Assembly: GCF_006016075.1 (NCBI RefSeq)
Contig: NZ_CP040093.1
Coordinates: forward strand, 1,427,069-1,491,068
Length of the DNA stretch: 64,000 bases
From: Caloramator sp. E03
GTDB taxonomy: Bacteria; Bacillota; Clostridia; Clostridiales; Caloramatoraceae
Direction of reading: 5' to 3'
Positions 52,182 through 62,117 of this stretch are shown here, piece by piece (position 1 is the stretch's first letter; each line of letters begins with the position of its first letter). The position numbers and the translations under genes are program-made. The notes beneath the pieces are model-generated. The model was given only the letters and a program-made list of their open reading frames with translations. It had not been told where the DNA came from and did no database searches.

Positions 52182-52992
52182 AAAGATATACAAAAAACTT
52201 CTATTCTACCTTGGAATAATACTAATAATTCTGTTTATGACTATCCCTGTTTATATACTATTTAGAGTTTCCTTTGCCGTACCAGAAGATGTTTTAACCT
52301 CTTATCCTAAGTTTTTTATAACACGATTTGAATTTAAGCATTGGCAGCAGGTATTTAGCTCAGGCAATCTTTGGCCTCCTCTTTATAAAAGCTTTATAGT
52401 TGCAACCTTTACTATGATATTTGCCCTTGTAATATCGGCACCTGCCTCCTATGCTATTTCAAGATTTGATAAAAAGATAAAATATGCAGTAATACTTTCT
52501 CTATTCTTTACAAGGATGTTCCCAAACGTTGGTATCGCTCTGCCTATATCAGTAACATTTTTAAAATGGAATCTTACCGATAAAAATATAGGCCTTATAA
52601 TGGCACACCTTATAGAGCAGCTTCCCTTTATAGCCTGGATTTTAGTTTCAACCTTCGAAACTATTCCCTTTGACCTTGAGGAAGCTGCATCGATTGATGG
52701 TGCCGGAAGGATAAAAACCCTTTTAAAGGTTGTTCTTCCTGTTGCAGCCCCAGGGCTTGCTGTTGCTGCAATGTTTACATGGCTTAATTCTTGGAATGAA
52801 TTCACCTATGCCCTTTATTTGTCACTTTCAACTAAGACATTACCTCTTCAAATTTACTACTACGTTTTAAGAGGAGGTTTTTTTCAGCAGGCTGCTTATT
52901 CAACAATACTTACAATACCTGTTTTAATTATAACCTTTGCACTTCAAAGATATATAAGATCAGACTATCTTGGCGGAGCTATAAAAGGTTAA
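52171..52992 (+). CDS. ABC sugar transporter permease (MalG-type)
   Basis: 273 residues, six membrane helices, EAA loop EEAASIDGAGRIKTLLKVVLPV. GGAGGAGG upstream. Overlaps the previous permease by 11 nt. No ATPase gene lies in the operon; a shared MsmX-type ATPase elsewhere is likely. Confidence 0.92.
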   Translation: MASKKIYKKLLFYLGIILIILFMTIPVYILFRVSFAVPEDVLTSYPKFFITRFEFKHWQQVFSSGNLWPPLYKSFIVATFTMIFALVISAPASYAISRFDKKIKYAVILSLFFTRMFPNVGIALPISVTFLKWNLTDKNIGLIMAHLIEQLPFIAWILVSTFETIPFDLEEAASIDGAGRIKTLLKVVLPVAAPGLAVAAMFTWLNSWNEFTYALYLSLSTKTLPLQIYYYVLRGGFFQQAAYSTILTIPVLIITFALQRYIRSDYLGGAIKG

Positions 52993-53036
52993 TCACTGCC
53001 ACAGGCAGTTAAAATAAAAATTTAAGGGGGATATTT

Positions 53037-54263
53037 ATGAATTACAAAAAAATTACTGTATTTTTACTTTCATTAATAATGGCTTTAAGTTTATTTGCAG
53101 GCTGCGGTAAAAAAGAGTCTGGTCCTGCAACGCTGAGAATTACAATGGGGCTTGGAGAAGAAGAATGGAAAGTTATGAGGGAAGATGTTTTTCCAGCCTT
53201 TGAAAAGGCCAACAACTGTAAAATAGAAGCTATACAAATTGAAGCATCTGATGTAGTTAAAAAATTAGAAGCGATGAAACAAGCTAACAAAATGGAAATA
53301 GACCTTATAGCACAGGATAACATGGCTCTTGCTCCTCTTGTTGATAAGGGACTTGTAGAAGATATATCTGAATTTAAAAGTAAAATACCTGCAGAGATTA
53401 TCCCATCCCTTATTAGCGTTGGAGAATTTGAAGGAAAACTTTATTTCTTCCCATTTAGACCAAACGTTGAAATTAATTTTTACAACGAAGCAAAACTAAA
53501 TCAATATGGTTTAAAACCTCCTGCAAACTGGGATGAACTGTTAAACCTTGCAAGGACATTGAAGGAAAAGGAAGGCGTTGGCAAAGTTGGTATTAAGGCT
53601 GTTTTTGATGGAAATACAACTGTTCAGCTTTTTGAATTTATAAGACAGGCAGGAGGAGATCCTCTCGTATTAAATGACGAAGGAAGCGTTAAGGCCTATA
53701 CTTTCTTAAAGCAGCTTTGGCCATATCTCTCTCCTGATTCCCTAAAGGCTGACTGGAATACAACCAACCGCTTCCTTGCTGAAGAATCTATGTATCTTGC
53801 TGCAAACTGGCCCTTTGGAGTTAATGTAATAGTTAAAGACGGCGGCAAGAAAGAGATTAAGGCATACGGAGGTTTTTCAGGACCAGTTAAAGCATCAAAG
53901 GTTTTAGGTGGAGATGTTCTTGGAATTCCAAAAGGTTCTCCAAACAAAGAACTTGCTCTTAAATTTATTGAGTACTTAATGTCAAAGGATGTTCAGGAAA
54001 CCCTCGCTTCAAAACTTGCTTGGCCATCTGCAAGAACCGATGCCTATGCTAAAGTTGAAGACTGGCAAAAACCATATTTTGATGCTATTAACGAAGCTAT
54101 GAAGGTTGCACAGCCAAGACCAAATCTTGTTTATTGGGCAGATGTTGACAAAGCATTAAACGATGCTCTTAAGGAAATAGTTGTGGACGGAAAGGATATT
54201 AAGGCAACATTAGACAAATATCATCAAAAGATCGAAGAAGCAAAACAAAATTCTGGCAAATGA
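53037..54263 (+). CDS. sugar-binding lipoprotein of the ABC transporter
   Basis: 408 residues. Signal peptide with lipobox FAGC (C23), then a type I extracellular sugar-binding fold (EEEWKVMREDVFPAFEKANN; RPNVEINFYNEAKLNQYGLK; LNDALKEIVVDGKDIKATLD). Delivers the sugar to the two permeases. Confidence 0.92.
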   Translation: MNYKKITVFLLSLIMALSLFAGCGKKESGPATLRITMGLGEEEWKVMREDVFPAFEKANNCKIEAIQIEASDVVKKLEAMKQANKMEIDLIAQDNMALAPLVDKGLVEDISEFKSKIPAEIIPSLISVGEFEGKLYFFPFRPNVEINFYNEAKLNQYGLKPPANWDELLNLARTLKEKEGVGKVGIKAVFDGNTTVQLFEFIRQAGGDPLVLNDEGSVKAYTFLKQLWPYLSPDSLKADWNTTNRFLAEESMYLAANWPFGVNVIVKDGGKKEIKAYGGFSGPVKASKVLGGDVLGIPKGSPNKELALKFIEYLMSKDVQETLASKLAWPSARTDAYAKVEDWQKPYFDAINEAMKVAQPRPNLVYWADVDKALNDALKEIVVDGKDIKATLDKYHQKIEEAKQNSGK

Positions 54264-54316
54264 TAATATGGCATGCTTTTGGCATGCCATACTGCTAAAA
54301 GAAGGGAGACACTGCA

Positions 54317-56647
54317 ATGGATGAAGTAATAAATAATCTTATTTTAGATGAATGGAAAATAATTGAAGATAAATTTATTCAGGAAAACAATCTTAAAAAC
54401 GAAACTCTCTTTTCAATAGGAAATGGATACATTGGAATGAGAGGCAATTTTGAGGAAGGAATATATAATAAAGAATTTACAATAGAAGGGACATATATAA
54501 ACGGTTTTTATGAAACCCATAAAATAAGTTACGGCGAGAGAGCATATGCTTTCCCAGAAACTGGCCAATCCATGATAAATATAATAAACAGCAAAACCAT
54601 AAAGATATTTGCAGATGATGAGGAGCTTTTAGTTGATAAAAGCAAGATAATAGATTATATGAGAGTTTTAGACTTTAAAGAAGGAACATTAAAGAGAAGT
54701 ATAATATACGAAACTAAAAAAGGAAAAAGGATAAGCATAGAATTTGAAAGGCTTGCAAGCTTTACCCAAAAACATCTTTGCATTATAAGGCTTTCTTTAA
54801 ACTCAATAGATTTTGAAGGGAAAATCAAATTAGTGTCTTTGATTGATGGAGATGTTAAAAATTCTATATCTATCGACGATCCAAGATCAGGTTCAGGAAT
54901 ATTAGACAAAGCTTTTATAATTAAAGAAAGTAAGATAGATAAAGATATACTGAAAATGAAAATAAAAACAAAAAATTCAGGGCTTGAGCTTTTGTGTACA
55001 TCCAAAAATATATTAAAATTCAGCAAGGATTATATTTCTTATGACTATAAAGAAGAGTATAAAATAGGTATCTGTTATGAATTCAATATAAAAGAATCTC
55101 AACAAATATTTTTTAATAAATATATAGTTTATATAACTTCAAGGGACTGCTGCGAGCATGATATGGATGATATCAGCAGTGAAATATTGAATACAGCCTA
55201 TAATAAAGGATTTGAAAAAATCAAATATGAGCAGATGGAATATCTAAAGGATTTTTGGTACAAATCAGATGTTGAAATAAAGGGAGATTTGCATCTTCAG
55301 CAGGGAATAAGGTTTAATATGTTCCACCTTTTACAGTCAACAGGAAGGGATGGAAAAACAAATATAGGTGCAAAGGGTTTAACTGGGGAAGGATATGAAG
55401 GACATTATTTTTGGGATACAGAAATGTATGTTGTTCCATTTTTTACATTTACAAAGCCTGAAATAGCAAGAAAGCTTTTGGAATATAGATATAATACTTT
55501 AGATAAGGCACGAGAGCGGGCAAGACAGATGTCCCATAAAAAAGGAGCTCTCTTTCCTTGGAGGACTATAAATGGGGAGGAATGCTCTGCATATTTTCCT
55601 GCATCTACCGCACAGTATCATATCAATGCGGACATAGCTTACGCTATAAAAAAATATGTTGAAGCAACAGAAGATTTTGATTTCTTAAGGGAAATGGGAG
55701 CAAAGATTTTATTTGAAAGCGTTAGGATTTTTGCTGATATAAGCCACTTTGTTGAGAATAAAGGCTATTGTATTGATGGTGTAACTGGTCCTGATGAATA
55801 TACAGCAATTGTTAATAACAATGCCTATACAAATATAATGGCAAAGGAGCATTTAAAATACGCATTTGACACAGCAATTCTTTTAAAAGAAAAATATATA
55901 AGCGATTTTAACAATATAAAAAGTGAAATAGGTCTTGAAGATAATGAAATAGATAATTGGAAAACTATATCTGATAATATGTATATACCCTATGATAATA
56001 ATCTAAAAATTCACCCACAGGATGATACATTCCTTAGCAAAAAAATATGGGATTTTGAAAATACTCCAAAGGAAAAATATCCTCTACTTTTAAATTATCA
56101 TCCTCTTATAATATACAGGCACCAAGTGTGTAAGCAGGCTGACTGGGTTTTAGCACTATTTTTATACAGCGAAAAATTCGACATAGAACAAAAGAAACGG
56201 GACTATGATTATTATGAAAAAATCACAACTCATGATTCTTCACTTTCACCCTGTATTTTCAGCATAGTTGCCTGCGATATAGGGTACATCGATAAAGCCT
56301 ATGATTACTTTATAAAAACCGCTAGAATGGATTTAGATGATAATCACGGAAATACAAAAGACGGCATTCATGCTGCTAACATGGCAGGCTCATATATGGA
56401 TATAGTATTCGGATTTGGAGGTTTTAAAGTTTCAGAGGATAAAGTCTTCTTCAAACCTGCACTCTTAGGTTCATGGGAAGGATATTCATTTAAAGTAAAT
56501 TACAGAAAAAGACTTATAAAAGTATCCGTTGATAAGAAAAATATTTGCTTTGATTTACTTGAGGGAGAGGATTTAACTATTTTCTGCTATGATAATGAGT
56601 TAAAACTCTCAAAGAACAAATCCTATATAGTTGATTTAGAGCGCTAA
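54317..56647 (+). CDS. glycoside hydrolase family 65 disaccharide phosphorylase
   Basis: 776 residues. N-terminal beta-sandwich, then the (alpha/alpha)6 barrel with catalytic Glu in TGPDEYTAIVNNNAYTN (about E494) and phosphate-binding HDSSLSPC. Uses phosphate to split a glucose disaccharide into beta-glucose-1-phosphate plus glucose. Maltose, trehalose, kojibiose and nigerose enzymes look alike, so the substrate is not fixed. No beta-phosphoglucomutase gene follows. Confidence 0.9.
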   Translation: MDEVINNLILDEWKIIEDKFIQENNLKNETLFSIGNGYIGMRGNFEEGIYNKEFTIEGTYINGFYETHKISYGERAYAFPETGQSMINIINSKTIKIFADDEELLVDKSKIIDYMRVLDFKEGTLKRSIIYETKKGKRISIEFERLASFTQKHLCIIRLSLNSIDFEGKIKLVSLIDGDVKNSISIDDPRSGSGILDKAFIIKESKIDKDILKMKIKTKNSGLELLCTSKNILKFSKDYISYDYKEEYKIGICYEFNIKESQQIFFNKYIVYITSRDCCEHDMDDISSEILNTAYNKGFEKIKYEQMEYLKDFWYKSDVEIKGDLHLQQGIRFNMFHLLQSTGRDGKTNIGAKGLTGEGYEGHYFWDTEMYVVPFFTFTKPEIARKLLEYRYNTLDKARERARQMSHKKGALFPWRTINGEECSAYFPASTAQYHINADIAYAIKKYVEATEDFDFLREMGAKILFESVRIFADISHFVENKGYCIDGVTGPDEYTAIVNNNAYTNIMAKEHLKYAFDTAILLKEKYISDFNNIKSEIGLEDNEIDNWKTISDNMYIPYDNNLKIHPQDDTFLSKKIWDFENTPKEKYPLLLNYHPLIIYRHQVCKQADWVLALFLYSEKFDIEQKKRDYDYYEKITTHDSSLSPCIFSIVACDIGYIDKAYDYFIKTARMDLDDNHGNTKDGIHAANMAGSYMDIVFGFGGFKVSEDKVFFKPALLGSWEGYSFKVNYRKRLIKVSVDKKNICFDLLEGEDLTIFCYDNELKLSKNKSYIVDLER

Positions 56648-56666
56648 CCCCTATTTAAAGTATATT

Positions 56667-56700
56667 TTAAAGGCTGCCTAAATTTTGGCAGCCTCTAATA
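56667..56700. terminator. hairpin after the sugar operon
   Basis: AGGCTGCC-TAAATTTT-GGCAGCCT between the phosphorylase gene and the convergent Spo0E-like gene; no strong T-run on either side. Confidence 0.55.
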
Positions 56701-56712
56701 ATATGCATATAT

Positions 56713-56904
56713 TTATTTTCTATGGCTTGTACTAATATATTTCAAAATCAGATCATCGAGTTTCTGGCTTATGGATATAATTTGAGGTACAACAAGTTTA
56801 TCGCTTCTGCTTATAAGTTCCTCAAGCTCCATCTTTAGACTTTCTATCTGGGTTTTGAAATATTCCGGACTATTGTCTTTTGACATATCTCTAAAGTCCT
56901 TCAT
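56713..56904 (-). CDS. Spo0E-family small protein (aspartyl-phosphate phosphatase-like)
   Basis: 63 residues from the ATG at 56904; another ATG two codons earlier is closer to the SD (AAGGGG). C-terminal ISISQKLDDLILKYI matches the Spo0E SxxxD motif, and the two-helix hairpin length fits. Spo0E proteins dephosphorylate Spo0A~P and delay sporulation. Confidence 0.7.
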   Translation of the reverse strand: MKDFRDMSKDNSPEYFKTQIESLKMELEELISRSDKLVVPQIISISQKLDDLILKYISTSHRK

Positions 56905-57068
56905 AATCATTCACCCCTTTATATTTTTATACAATTTTTTCTTCTGCTATTAATTTAATTATATACGATAATTATTATTAAATAAACATGTTTTTCTTTT
57001 TAACATATACTTAACATTCATGGAAATTCGTTATATATTTTTAATTTATTTAATAACTCTTTACAGCA

Positions 57069-57120
57069 GCAAAACGAAGCTTCCTGATGCACAAATTTAC
57101 ACCATGAAGCTTCGTTTATA
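57069..57120. terminator. terminator of the aminotransferase operon
   Basis: AAACGAAGCTTC/GAAGCTTCGTTT stem (57072-57083, 57106-57117) with a 22-nt loop. Confidence 0.65.
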
Positions 57121-57160
57121 TTCTATTATGCCATATTACTATGCTTTTTATAAATATACA

Positions 57161-58339
57161 TTACATTGTTTTTTCTACGCATTCAACGAGTTTTTCAGCT
57201 ACATACTGTGCATCCTCTAATGTAAGGATTGAATATAATGGTAAGGATATTTCATTCTTGTATTGATCATAAGTGTTAGGATAATCCTCTATCTTATATC
57301 CAAGATTTTTGTACAATGTAAGCATCGGAAGAGGAATGAAGTGAACATTAGTTGCTATATCCATATCAGCCATCATTTGTATAACAGTATTTCTCTTTTC
57401 TTCATCGAAGCCCCTTATTCTTAATGGATATAAATGATAGCATGTTTCCTTAATACTATCTTTCGCAAATGGAATAATAGCCCATTGCTTTTTAGAGAGT
57501 ATTTCATTGTATACCTCAACAATTTCTTTACGCTTTTTTAACATATCATTAAACCTTTTAAGCTGCACTAAACCTATCGCAGCCATAATATCTGTCATGT
57601 TACACTTTAATCCATCAGTTACTATATCATATTTCCAAGCTCCCGCTTTCATCTTTGACAGAGCGTCCTTTGTCTGTCCTTGAAGTGATGTGTATTTAAA
57701 CTCTTTGTATAAATCCTCTTTTCCTTTAAAATTATTATCATTGTAGGTTATAGCTCCTCCTTCTGCAGTAGTCAAATTCTTTACTGCATGAAAAGAGAAT
57801 ACATGAAAATCCATCTGTCCTCCAACCTTTTTGCCTTTATATTCTGCCCCAAAGGAATGAGCAGAATCTGCTATTAATATTATATCTTCCCTTTTTTTAG
57901 CTTTTAAAACCTGTCTTAGCCTATCATAATCAACTGGAACGCCAGCAATATCAACAGCTATTATAGCCTTTGTTTTTGATGTTATAGCATCATATACTCC
58001 TTCTTCATCTATTAAGAAGCTATCTTTTTTTACATCAACAAATTTCGGTTTTATGCCTCTATGCAAAATTACATTTGCAGTTGCAGCGTATGTATAAGGA
58101 GTTGTAATAACTTCATCATCCCCTCCAATATTGAAAACCTTTAATATAAGTTCAAGACCTGCTGTTGCACTATTTAGAGCTACTGCATGTTTTGTACCAC
58201 AATAACTTGCAAGGTTATTTTCAAATTCATAAGTCTTAGGCCCTGTTGTTATCCATCCTGATTTTAAGACTTCAACAACTGCATCTATTTCCTCTTGAGT
58301 TATATCAGGAGGCGAGAAAGGTATCTTTTTATTTTCCAT
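57161..58339 (-). CDS. DegT/DnrJ/EryC1/StrS-family aminotransferase
   Basis: 392 residues from the ATG at 58339 (AGGAAGG, 9 nt). PLP lysine in FSFHAVKNLTTAEGG, DSAHSFGAEYKGKKVGG upstream of it, and KSGWITTGPKTYEFENNLAS at the N-terminus. Such enzymes transaminate nucleotide-linked keto-sugars for surface glycans. 11 bp after a second, different family member. Confidence 0.9.
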   Translation of the reverse strand: MENKKIPFSPPDITQEEIDAVVEVLKSGWITTGPKTYEFENNLASYCGTKHAVALNSATAGLELILKVFNIGGDDEVITTPYTYAATANVILHRGIKPKFVDVKKDSFLIDEEGVYDAITSKTKAIIAVDIAGVPVDYDRLRQVLKAKKREDIILIADSAHSFGAEYKGKKVGGQMDFHVFSFHAVKNLTTAEGGAITYNDNNFKGKEDLYKEFKYTSLQGQTKDALSKMKAGAWKYDIVTDGLKCNMTDIMAAIGLVQLKRFNDMLKKRKEIVEVYNEILSKKQWAIIPFAKDSIKETCYHLYPLRIRGFDEEKRNTVIQMMADMDIATNVHFIPLPMLTLYKNLGYKIEDYPNTYDQYKNEISLPLYSILTLEDAQYVAEKLVECVEKTM

Positions 58340-58359
58340 TAAAATCATCCTTCCTAATC

Positions 58360-59481
58360 TTATTTTCTATAGAAATTCTTTATAGTTTCGCATACATATA
58401 AAACTTCATCCTCTGTTATCTCTGGGTATATCGGAAGAGCAATAATGCTTTGAGAGATTTTCTCTGAAACTGGGAAATCACCCTTTTTATATCCAAGGTG
58501 CTCAAAACTCCTTTGAAGATGAAGAGGCATAGGATAATATATGCTATAACCTACTTCCTTTTCTTTAAGATAATTTGCTAAATTATCCCTATCTTCAGCT
58601 AATATATTAAATACATAATATACTCCCTTTTGCTCATACTTAATCTTAGGAAGCCTTATATATGAGCAATCCTTTAAATTTTCCATATAAATATTTGCAA
58701 CTTTATTTCTTTTTTCGATTGCATCATCTATATATTTTAGTTTAACGCTAAGTATAGCTGCCTGAAGAGTATCAAGCCTTGAATTATAGCCTATGTAATC
58801 ATAGTGATATTTTTTAGATGCCCCATGAACCCTATAGCTTTTTGCAAGTTTTGCAAGGCTCTCATCATTAGTAATAATCATTCCCCCATCACCATATCCT
58901 CCAAGGGTTTTGGTTGGGAAAAATGAAAATATACCAAAGTCCCCTATTGTTCCTGCATGCCTATATGTATTACCATTGCCCTTCCATCTCATTCCAAAGG
59001 CCTCTGCAGCATCCTCAAGTACTCTAAGGTTATACTTTTTAGCAATTTCCATTATTCTATCCATATTTGCCATCTGATCAAATAGATGTATAGGAAGTAT
59101 ACCAACAGTATTATTATTTATTTTTTCCTCTATCATATCTGTATTAATCTCAAAGGTATCCTCATCAATATCAACAAATACAACTTTACCACGATTTCTT
59201 AATACACAAGAAGCTGAAGCTAAAAATGTAAAGGGTGATGTTATAACTTCTTTTCCATCTTTAAAACCTAAAATATCCGCAGCAATGGTTAGAGCATCAG
59301 TTCCAGATGCAACACCTATTGCATACTCTGCCCCTGTATAATCTTTTATTTCCTCTTCAAATTCTAAAACCTTACCTCCAAGTATAAAATCACCTTTGGA
59401 AACTACTGACTGTATTGCATCATTAAATTCACTTTTTCTATTATTATATTCCCTAACCGATGTATAAAAAGGAACCTTCAT
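58360..59481 (-). CDS. DegT/DnrJ/EryC1/StrS-family aminotransferase
   Basis: 373 residues. FSFFPTKTLGGYGDGGMI holds the PLP lysine; DAAEAFGMRWKG and KGDFILGGKVLEFEEEIKDY fit. About one third identical by eye to its neighbour, so it probably acts on a different sugar of the same pathway. No dehydratase or glycosyltransferase neighbour is visible. AAGGAGG before the ATG. Confidence 0.9.
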   Translation of the reverse strand: MKVPFYTSVREYNNRKSEFNDAIQSVVSKGDFILGGKVLEFEEEIKDYTGAEYAIGVASGTDALTIAADILGFKDGKEVITSPFTFLASASCVLRNRGKVVFVDIDEDTFEINTDMIEEKINNNTVGILPIHLFDQMANMDRIMEIAKKYNLRVLEDAAEAFGMRWKGNGNTYRHAGTIGDFGIFSFFPTKTLGGYGDGGMIITNDESLAKLAKSYRVHGASKKYHYDYIGYNSRLDTLQAAILSVKLKYIDDAIEKRNKVANIYMENLKDCSYIRLPKIKYEQKGVYYVFNILAEDRDNLANYLKEKEVGYSIYYPMPLHLQRSFEHLGYKKGDFPVSEKISQSIIALPIYPEITEDEVLYVCETIKNFYRK

Positions 59482-59737
59482 CTATATATCCTCCTTAATA
59501 ATTATTATACTGTTAATTATACTACTTTTTTTATTTGTTTTTCAGTTTTAACACAATATTCTTAAATCATTAATAATTATTTTATAAATATATCTTCATA
59601 CAACATGATCTTCCATATACATTACATCATCTTTATTTTAAAACTTAATTTTTAATTTAATTTTTTATCTGATTTTAAACAAAAAATCCTTCAATGCATA
59701 TTATAATATTGTATCTTAAATTAATAGGAGGTTAAAA
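59482..59737. other. AT-rich divergent gap
   Basis: Promoter region between the aminotransferase and ferritin-like genes; no specific site recognised with confidence. Confidence 0.3.
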
Positions 59738-60184
59738 ATGAACATTTCCCCTCTCCCTGGAATGCTTTGTAATTATGATTTATTTCAAAAATCCCTTATG
59801 CTTATTAAGGAAGCTGTTCAGGACGAAAGAAAAGATGAACTTTTTTACGATTATTTAATAAGCGTTGCTCCAAACCAAGAAGCAAAACAGATTATCGAAT
59901 CTATAAGAAACGATGAAAGAAGGCATAATCAAATATTTAGAGCAATTTATAAAAACTTTACTGGTCAGGACATTCAATCAGTTGATGAGCCTTTCGAAAA
60001 ACCATCCTCTTATCTTGATGGTCTTAAAATGGCCCTAAAGGGCGAACTATCTGCTGTTGTTAAGTACAGACAGATTAAAGAAGGCCTTCCTCTTGGGTGT
60101 TATCAAGATCAGGTATTTAATATTATAACCGATGAACTTAGACACAGCTCATTTTATAATTATCTTATAACTTTTGCAAAATAA
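59738..60184 (+). CDS. ferritin-like / rubrerythrin-type protein
   Basis: 148 residues. Two helix pairs with VQDERKDELFYDYLISVAP, RNDERRHNQIFRAIYK, LKGELSAVVKYRQI and ITDELRHSSFYNYL: the E...ExxH pattern of a di-iron ferritin-like fold. No rubredoxin domain. Possibly oxidative-stress or spore related. AGGAGG before the ATG. Confidence 0.82.
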   Translation: MNISPLPGMLCNYDLFQKSLMLIKEAVQDERKDELFYDYLISVAPNQEAKQIIESIRNDERRHNQIFRAIYKNFTGQDIQSVDEPFEKPSSYLDGLKMALKGELSAVVKYRQIKEGLPLGCYQDQVFNIITDELRHSSFYNYLITFAK

Positions 60185-60238
60185 TATGTTCTCTTTTTAA
60201 ATTTTATATTTTATAATGTTAATAGAATTGAATATTAA

Positions 60239-60327
60239 GCAATTACTAGGGGAGCATTTGCTGAGAAGGCTGCAAAGCCTGACCCTTTGAACCTGTTTGG
60301 GTAATGCCTGCGTAGGGAAGTAATTGC
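60239..60327 (+). promoter_or_regulatory. TPP riboswitch (THI element)
   Basis: P1 GCAATTAC/GTAATTGC encloses GGGGAGC, CTGAGA, ACCCTTTGAACCTG and GGGTAATGCCTGCGTAGGGA, the core conserved motifs. It controls the thiD-thiM-thiE operon that follows. Confidence 0.97.
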
Positions 60328-60353
60328 ATCTATTGATATATTTAAGTATATAA

Positions 60354-60380
60354 AAGATGCAATTATTTGCATCTTTTTTT
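60354..60380 (+). terminator. riboswitch-controlled terminator
   Basis: AAGATGCAA-TTAT-TTGCATCTT and a T-run. Its GATGCAATTA (60356-60365) is the exact complement of TAATTGCATC (60321-60330) in P1, so ligand-free RNA can form an antiterminator and TPP binding frees the terminator. Confidence 0.92.
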
Positions 60381-60407
60381 GTTATTTAAAAATAAAGGAG
60401 GAATATT

Positions 60408-61214
60408 ATGAAAAACGTATTAACAATTGCAGGATCTGATTCCTGTGGAGGAGCTGGAATTCAAGCTGACATCAAAACCTTTAGTACTCTTGGTACTTAT
60501 GCCATGAGCGTTATAACTGCTGTAACTGCTCAGAATACAAAGGGAGTTTTGAGTGTTGTCGAACTTGATACTGAAATTATAAAAAAGCAAATCGACTGCC
60601 TCTTTGAAGATATCGAAATTCATGCATTAAAAATAGGTATGGTATCGAGTATAGATATTATCGAAACAATAGCTAATCGTATTAAATATTATAAATTTAA
60701 AAATGTTGTATTAGATCCAGTTATGGTATCTAAAAGTGGTTATCACCTTCTAAGAGATGAATCAAAGGATGCACTTATTAAAAACCTTTTTCCACTATCA
60801 CTTATTGTAACACCAAACCTTTTCGAAGCTGAAGTTATTACTGGAGATAAAATAGAAACCATTGATCAAATGGAAAATGCAGCAAGAAAGATATATAACC
60901 TTGGTGCCAAAAACGTAGTTGTAAAAGGCGGTCATTTAACTGGTGATGCAATAGATGTATTCTTTGACGGAAAGGATTTTATACACATCAAAGGAAAGAG
61001 AATTAATACTAAAAATACCCATGGTACAGGATGTACATTTTCATCTGCAATTGCCGCATATATCGCAAATAGCTACTGCGTATATGATGCTGTAAAAAAT
61101 GCAAAGGAATACATAAACGGCGCAATAGAAAATTCCATAGAACTCGGACATGGAGTTGGTCCTGTTAATCATTTTTATAGTTTATATAAAAAGGCAGGAA
61201 TAACAAATAAATAG
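60408..61214 (+). CDS. thiD: hydroxymethylpyrimidine / phosphomethylpyrimidine kinase
   Basis: 268 residues, ribokinase fold. GSDSCGGAGIQADIKTF at the N-terminus, VLDPVMVSKSGYHLL, and the anion hole NTHGTGCTFSSAIAAYIAN. Phosphorylates HMP twice for thiamine synthesis or salvage. AAGGAGG before the ATG. Confidence 0.95.
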   Translation: MKNVLTIAGSDSCGGAGIQADIKTFSTLGTYAMSVITAVTAQNTKGVLSVVELDTEIIKKQIDCLFEDIEIHALKIGMVSSIDIIETIANRIKYYKFKNVVLDPVMVSKSGYHLLRDESKDALIKNLFPLSLIVTPNLFEAEVITGDKIETIDQMENAARKIYNLGAKNVVVKGGHLTGDAIDVFFDGKDFIHIKGKRINTKNTHGTGCTFSSAIAAYIANSYCVYDAVKNAKEYINGAIENSIELGHGVGPVNHFYSLYKKAGITNK

Positions 61215-61316
61215 ATATAATAGTTTTACCACTGCCTTATATGCTTATATGTTTATTACAACATTTATATATAATGCTAAGCCTATATATAAATTTTAAG
61301 TTGGGAGGAAATAAAA

Positions 61317-62117
61317 ATGTTAAAATCAATTGCTAATGTTTTAAAAAAAGTTCGTGAAAATACCCCTCTTGTTCAATGCATAACAAATTACGTTACAATC
61401 AATGATTGTGCAAATATTCTCCTTTGTTTTGGTGCTTCTCCTGCAATGTGTGAATCTAAGTATGAAGTCGAAGAATTTGTAAATCTCATCTCTGCACTTT
61501 ATATAAATCTTGGAACATTAACCGCGGAGCAGGAAGAAGCATCTATAATTGCAGTAAAAAAAGCAAAAGAATTAAATAAACCTGTTGTACTTGATCCTGT
61601 TGCCTGTGGAGCAATAAGCAGAAAAATGGATATAGCAAGGAAACTTCTCCAATATGGAAATATTTCTGTAATAAAAGGGAACATAGGAGAAATAAAATCC
61701 CTTGCAGGGTTCTCTGGAAAAGTAAGAGGAGTTGATTCAATAGACGATGGCGAAGATGCAATAGAAGCCTGTATATCTCTTGCAAATCAGTATAATACTG
61801 TTGTTGCAGCTACAGGTAAAAGGGATATTATAACAGATGGAAAAAGGACATGTCTTATTTACAACGGCACACCAATATTAACATTAATCACTGGAGCAGG
61901 CTGCATGGTTGGTGCCTTAACTGCTGCCACTTCTATATGTAATGATAGGTTTACATCAACAGCAGCTTCAATACTTGCTATGAACCTTGCGGGAGAAATG
62001 ACACAAAATTCAATGGAAAAAGTTTTGCCTGGAACATTTAAAGTAAAACTATTTGACTTTATATATAACCTTACTGAAGATGATATATTGAATGGAGGTA
62101 AAATAGAATGCCTATAG
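61317..62117 (+). CDS. thiM: hydroxyethylthiazole kinase
   Basis: 266 residues. LVQCITNYVTINDCANILLCFGASPAM, VLDPVACGA and ITGAGCMVGALTAA (phosphate loop). Salvages the thiazole moiety. No thiC or thiG is in the operon, so it looks like a salvage set. GGGAGG before the ATG; overlaps thiE by 10 nt. Confidence 0.95.
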   Translation: MLKSIANVLKKVRENTPLVQCITNYVTINDCANILLCFGASPAMCESKYEVEEFVNLISALYINLGTLTAEQEEASIIAVKKAKELNKPVVLDPVACGAISRKMDIARKLLQYGNISVIKGNIGEIKSLAGFSGKVRGVDSIDDGEDAIEACISLANQYNTVVAATGKRDIITDGKRTCLIYNGTPILTLITGAGCMVGALTAATSICNDRFTSTAASILAMNLAGEMTQNSMEKVLPGTFKVKLFDFIYNLTEDDILNGGKIECL

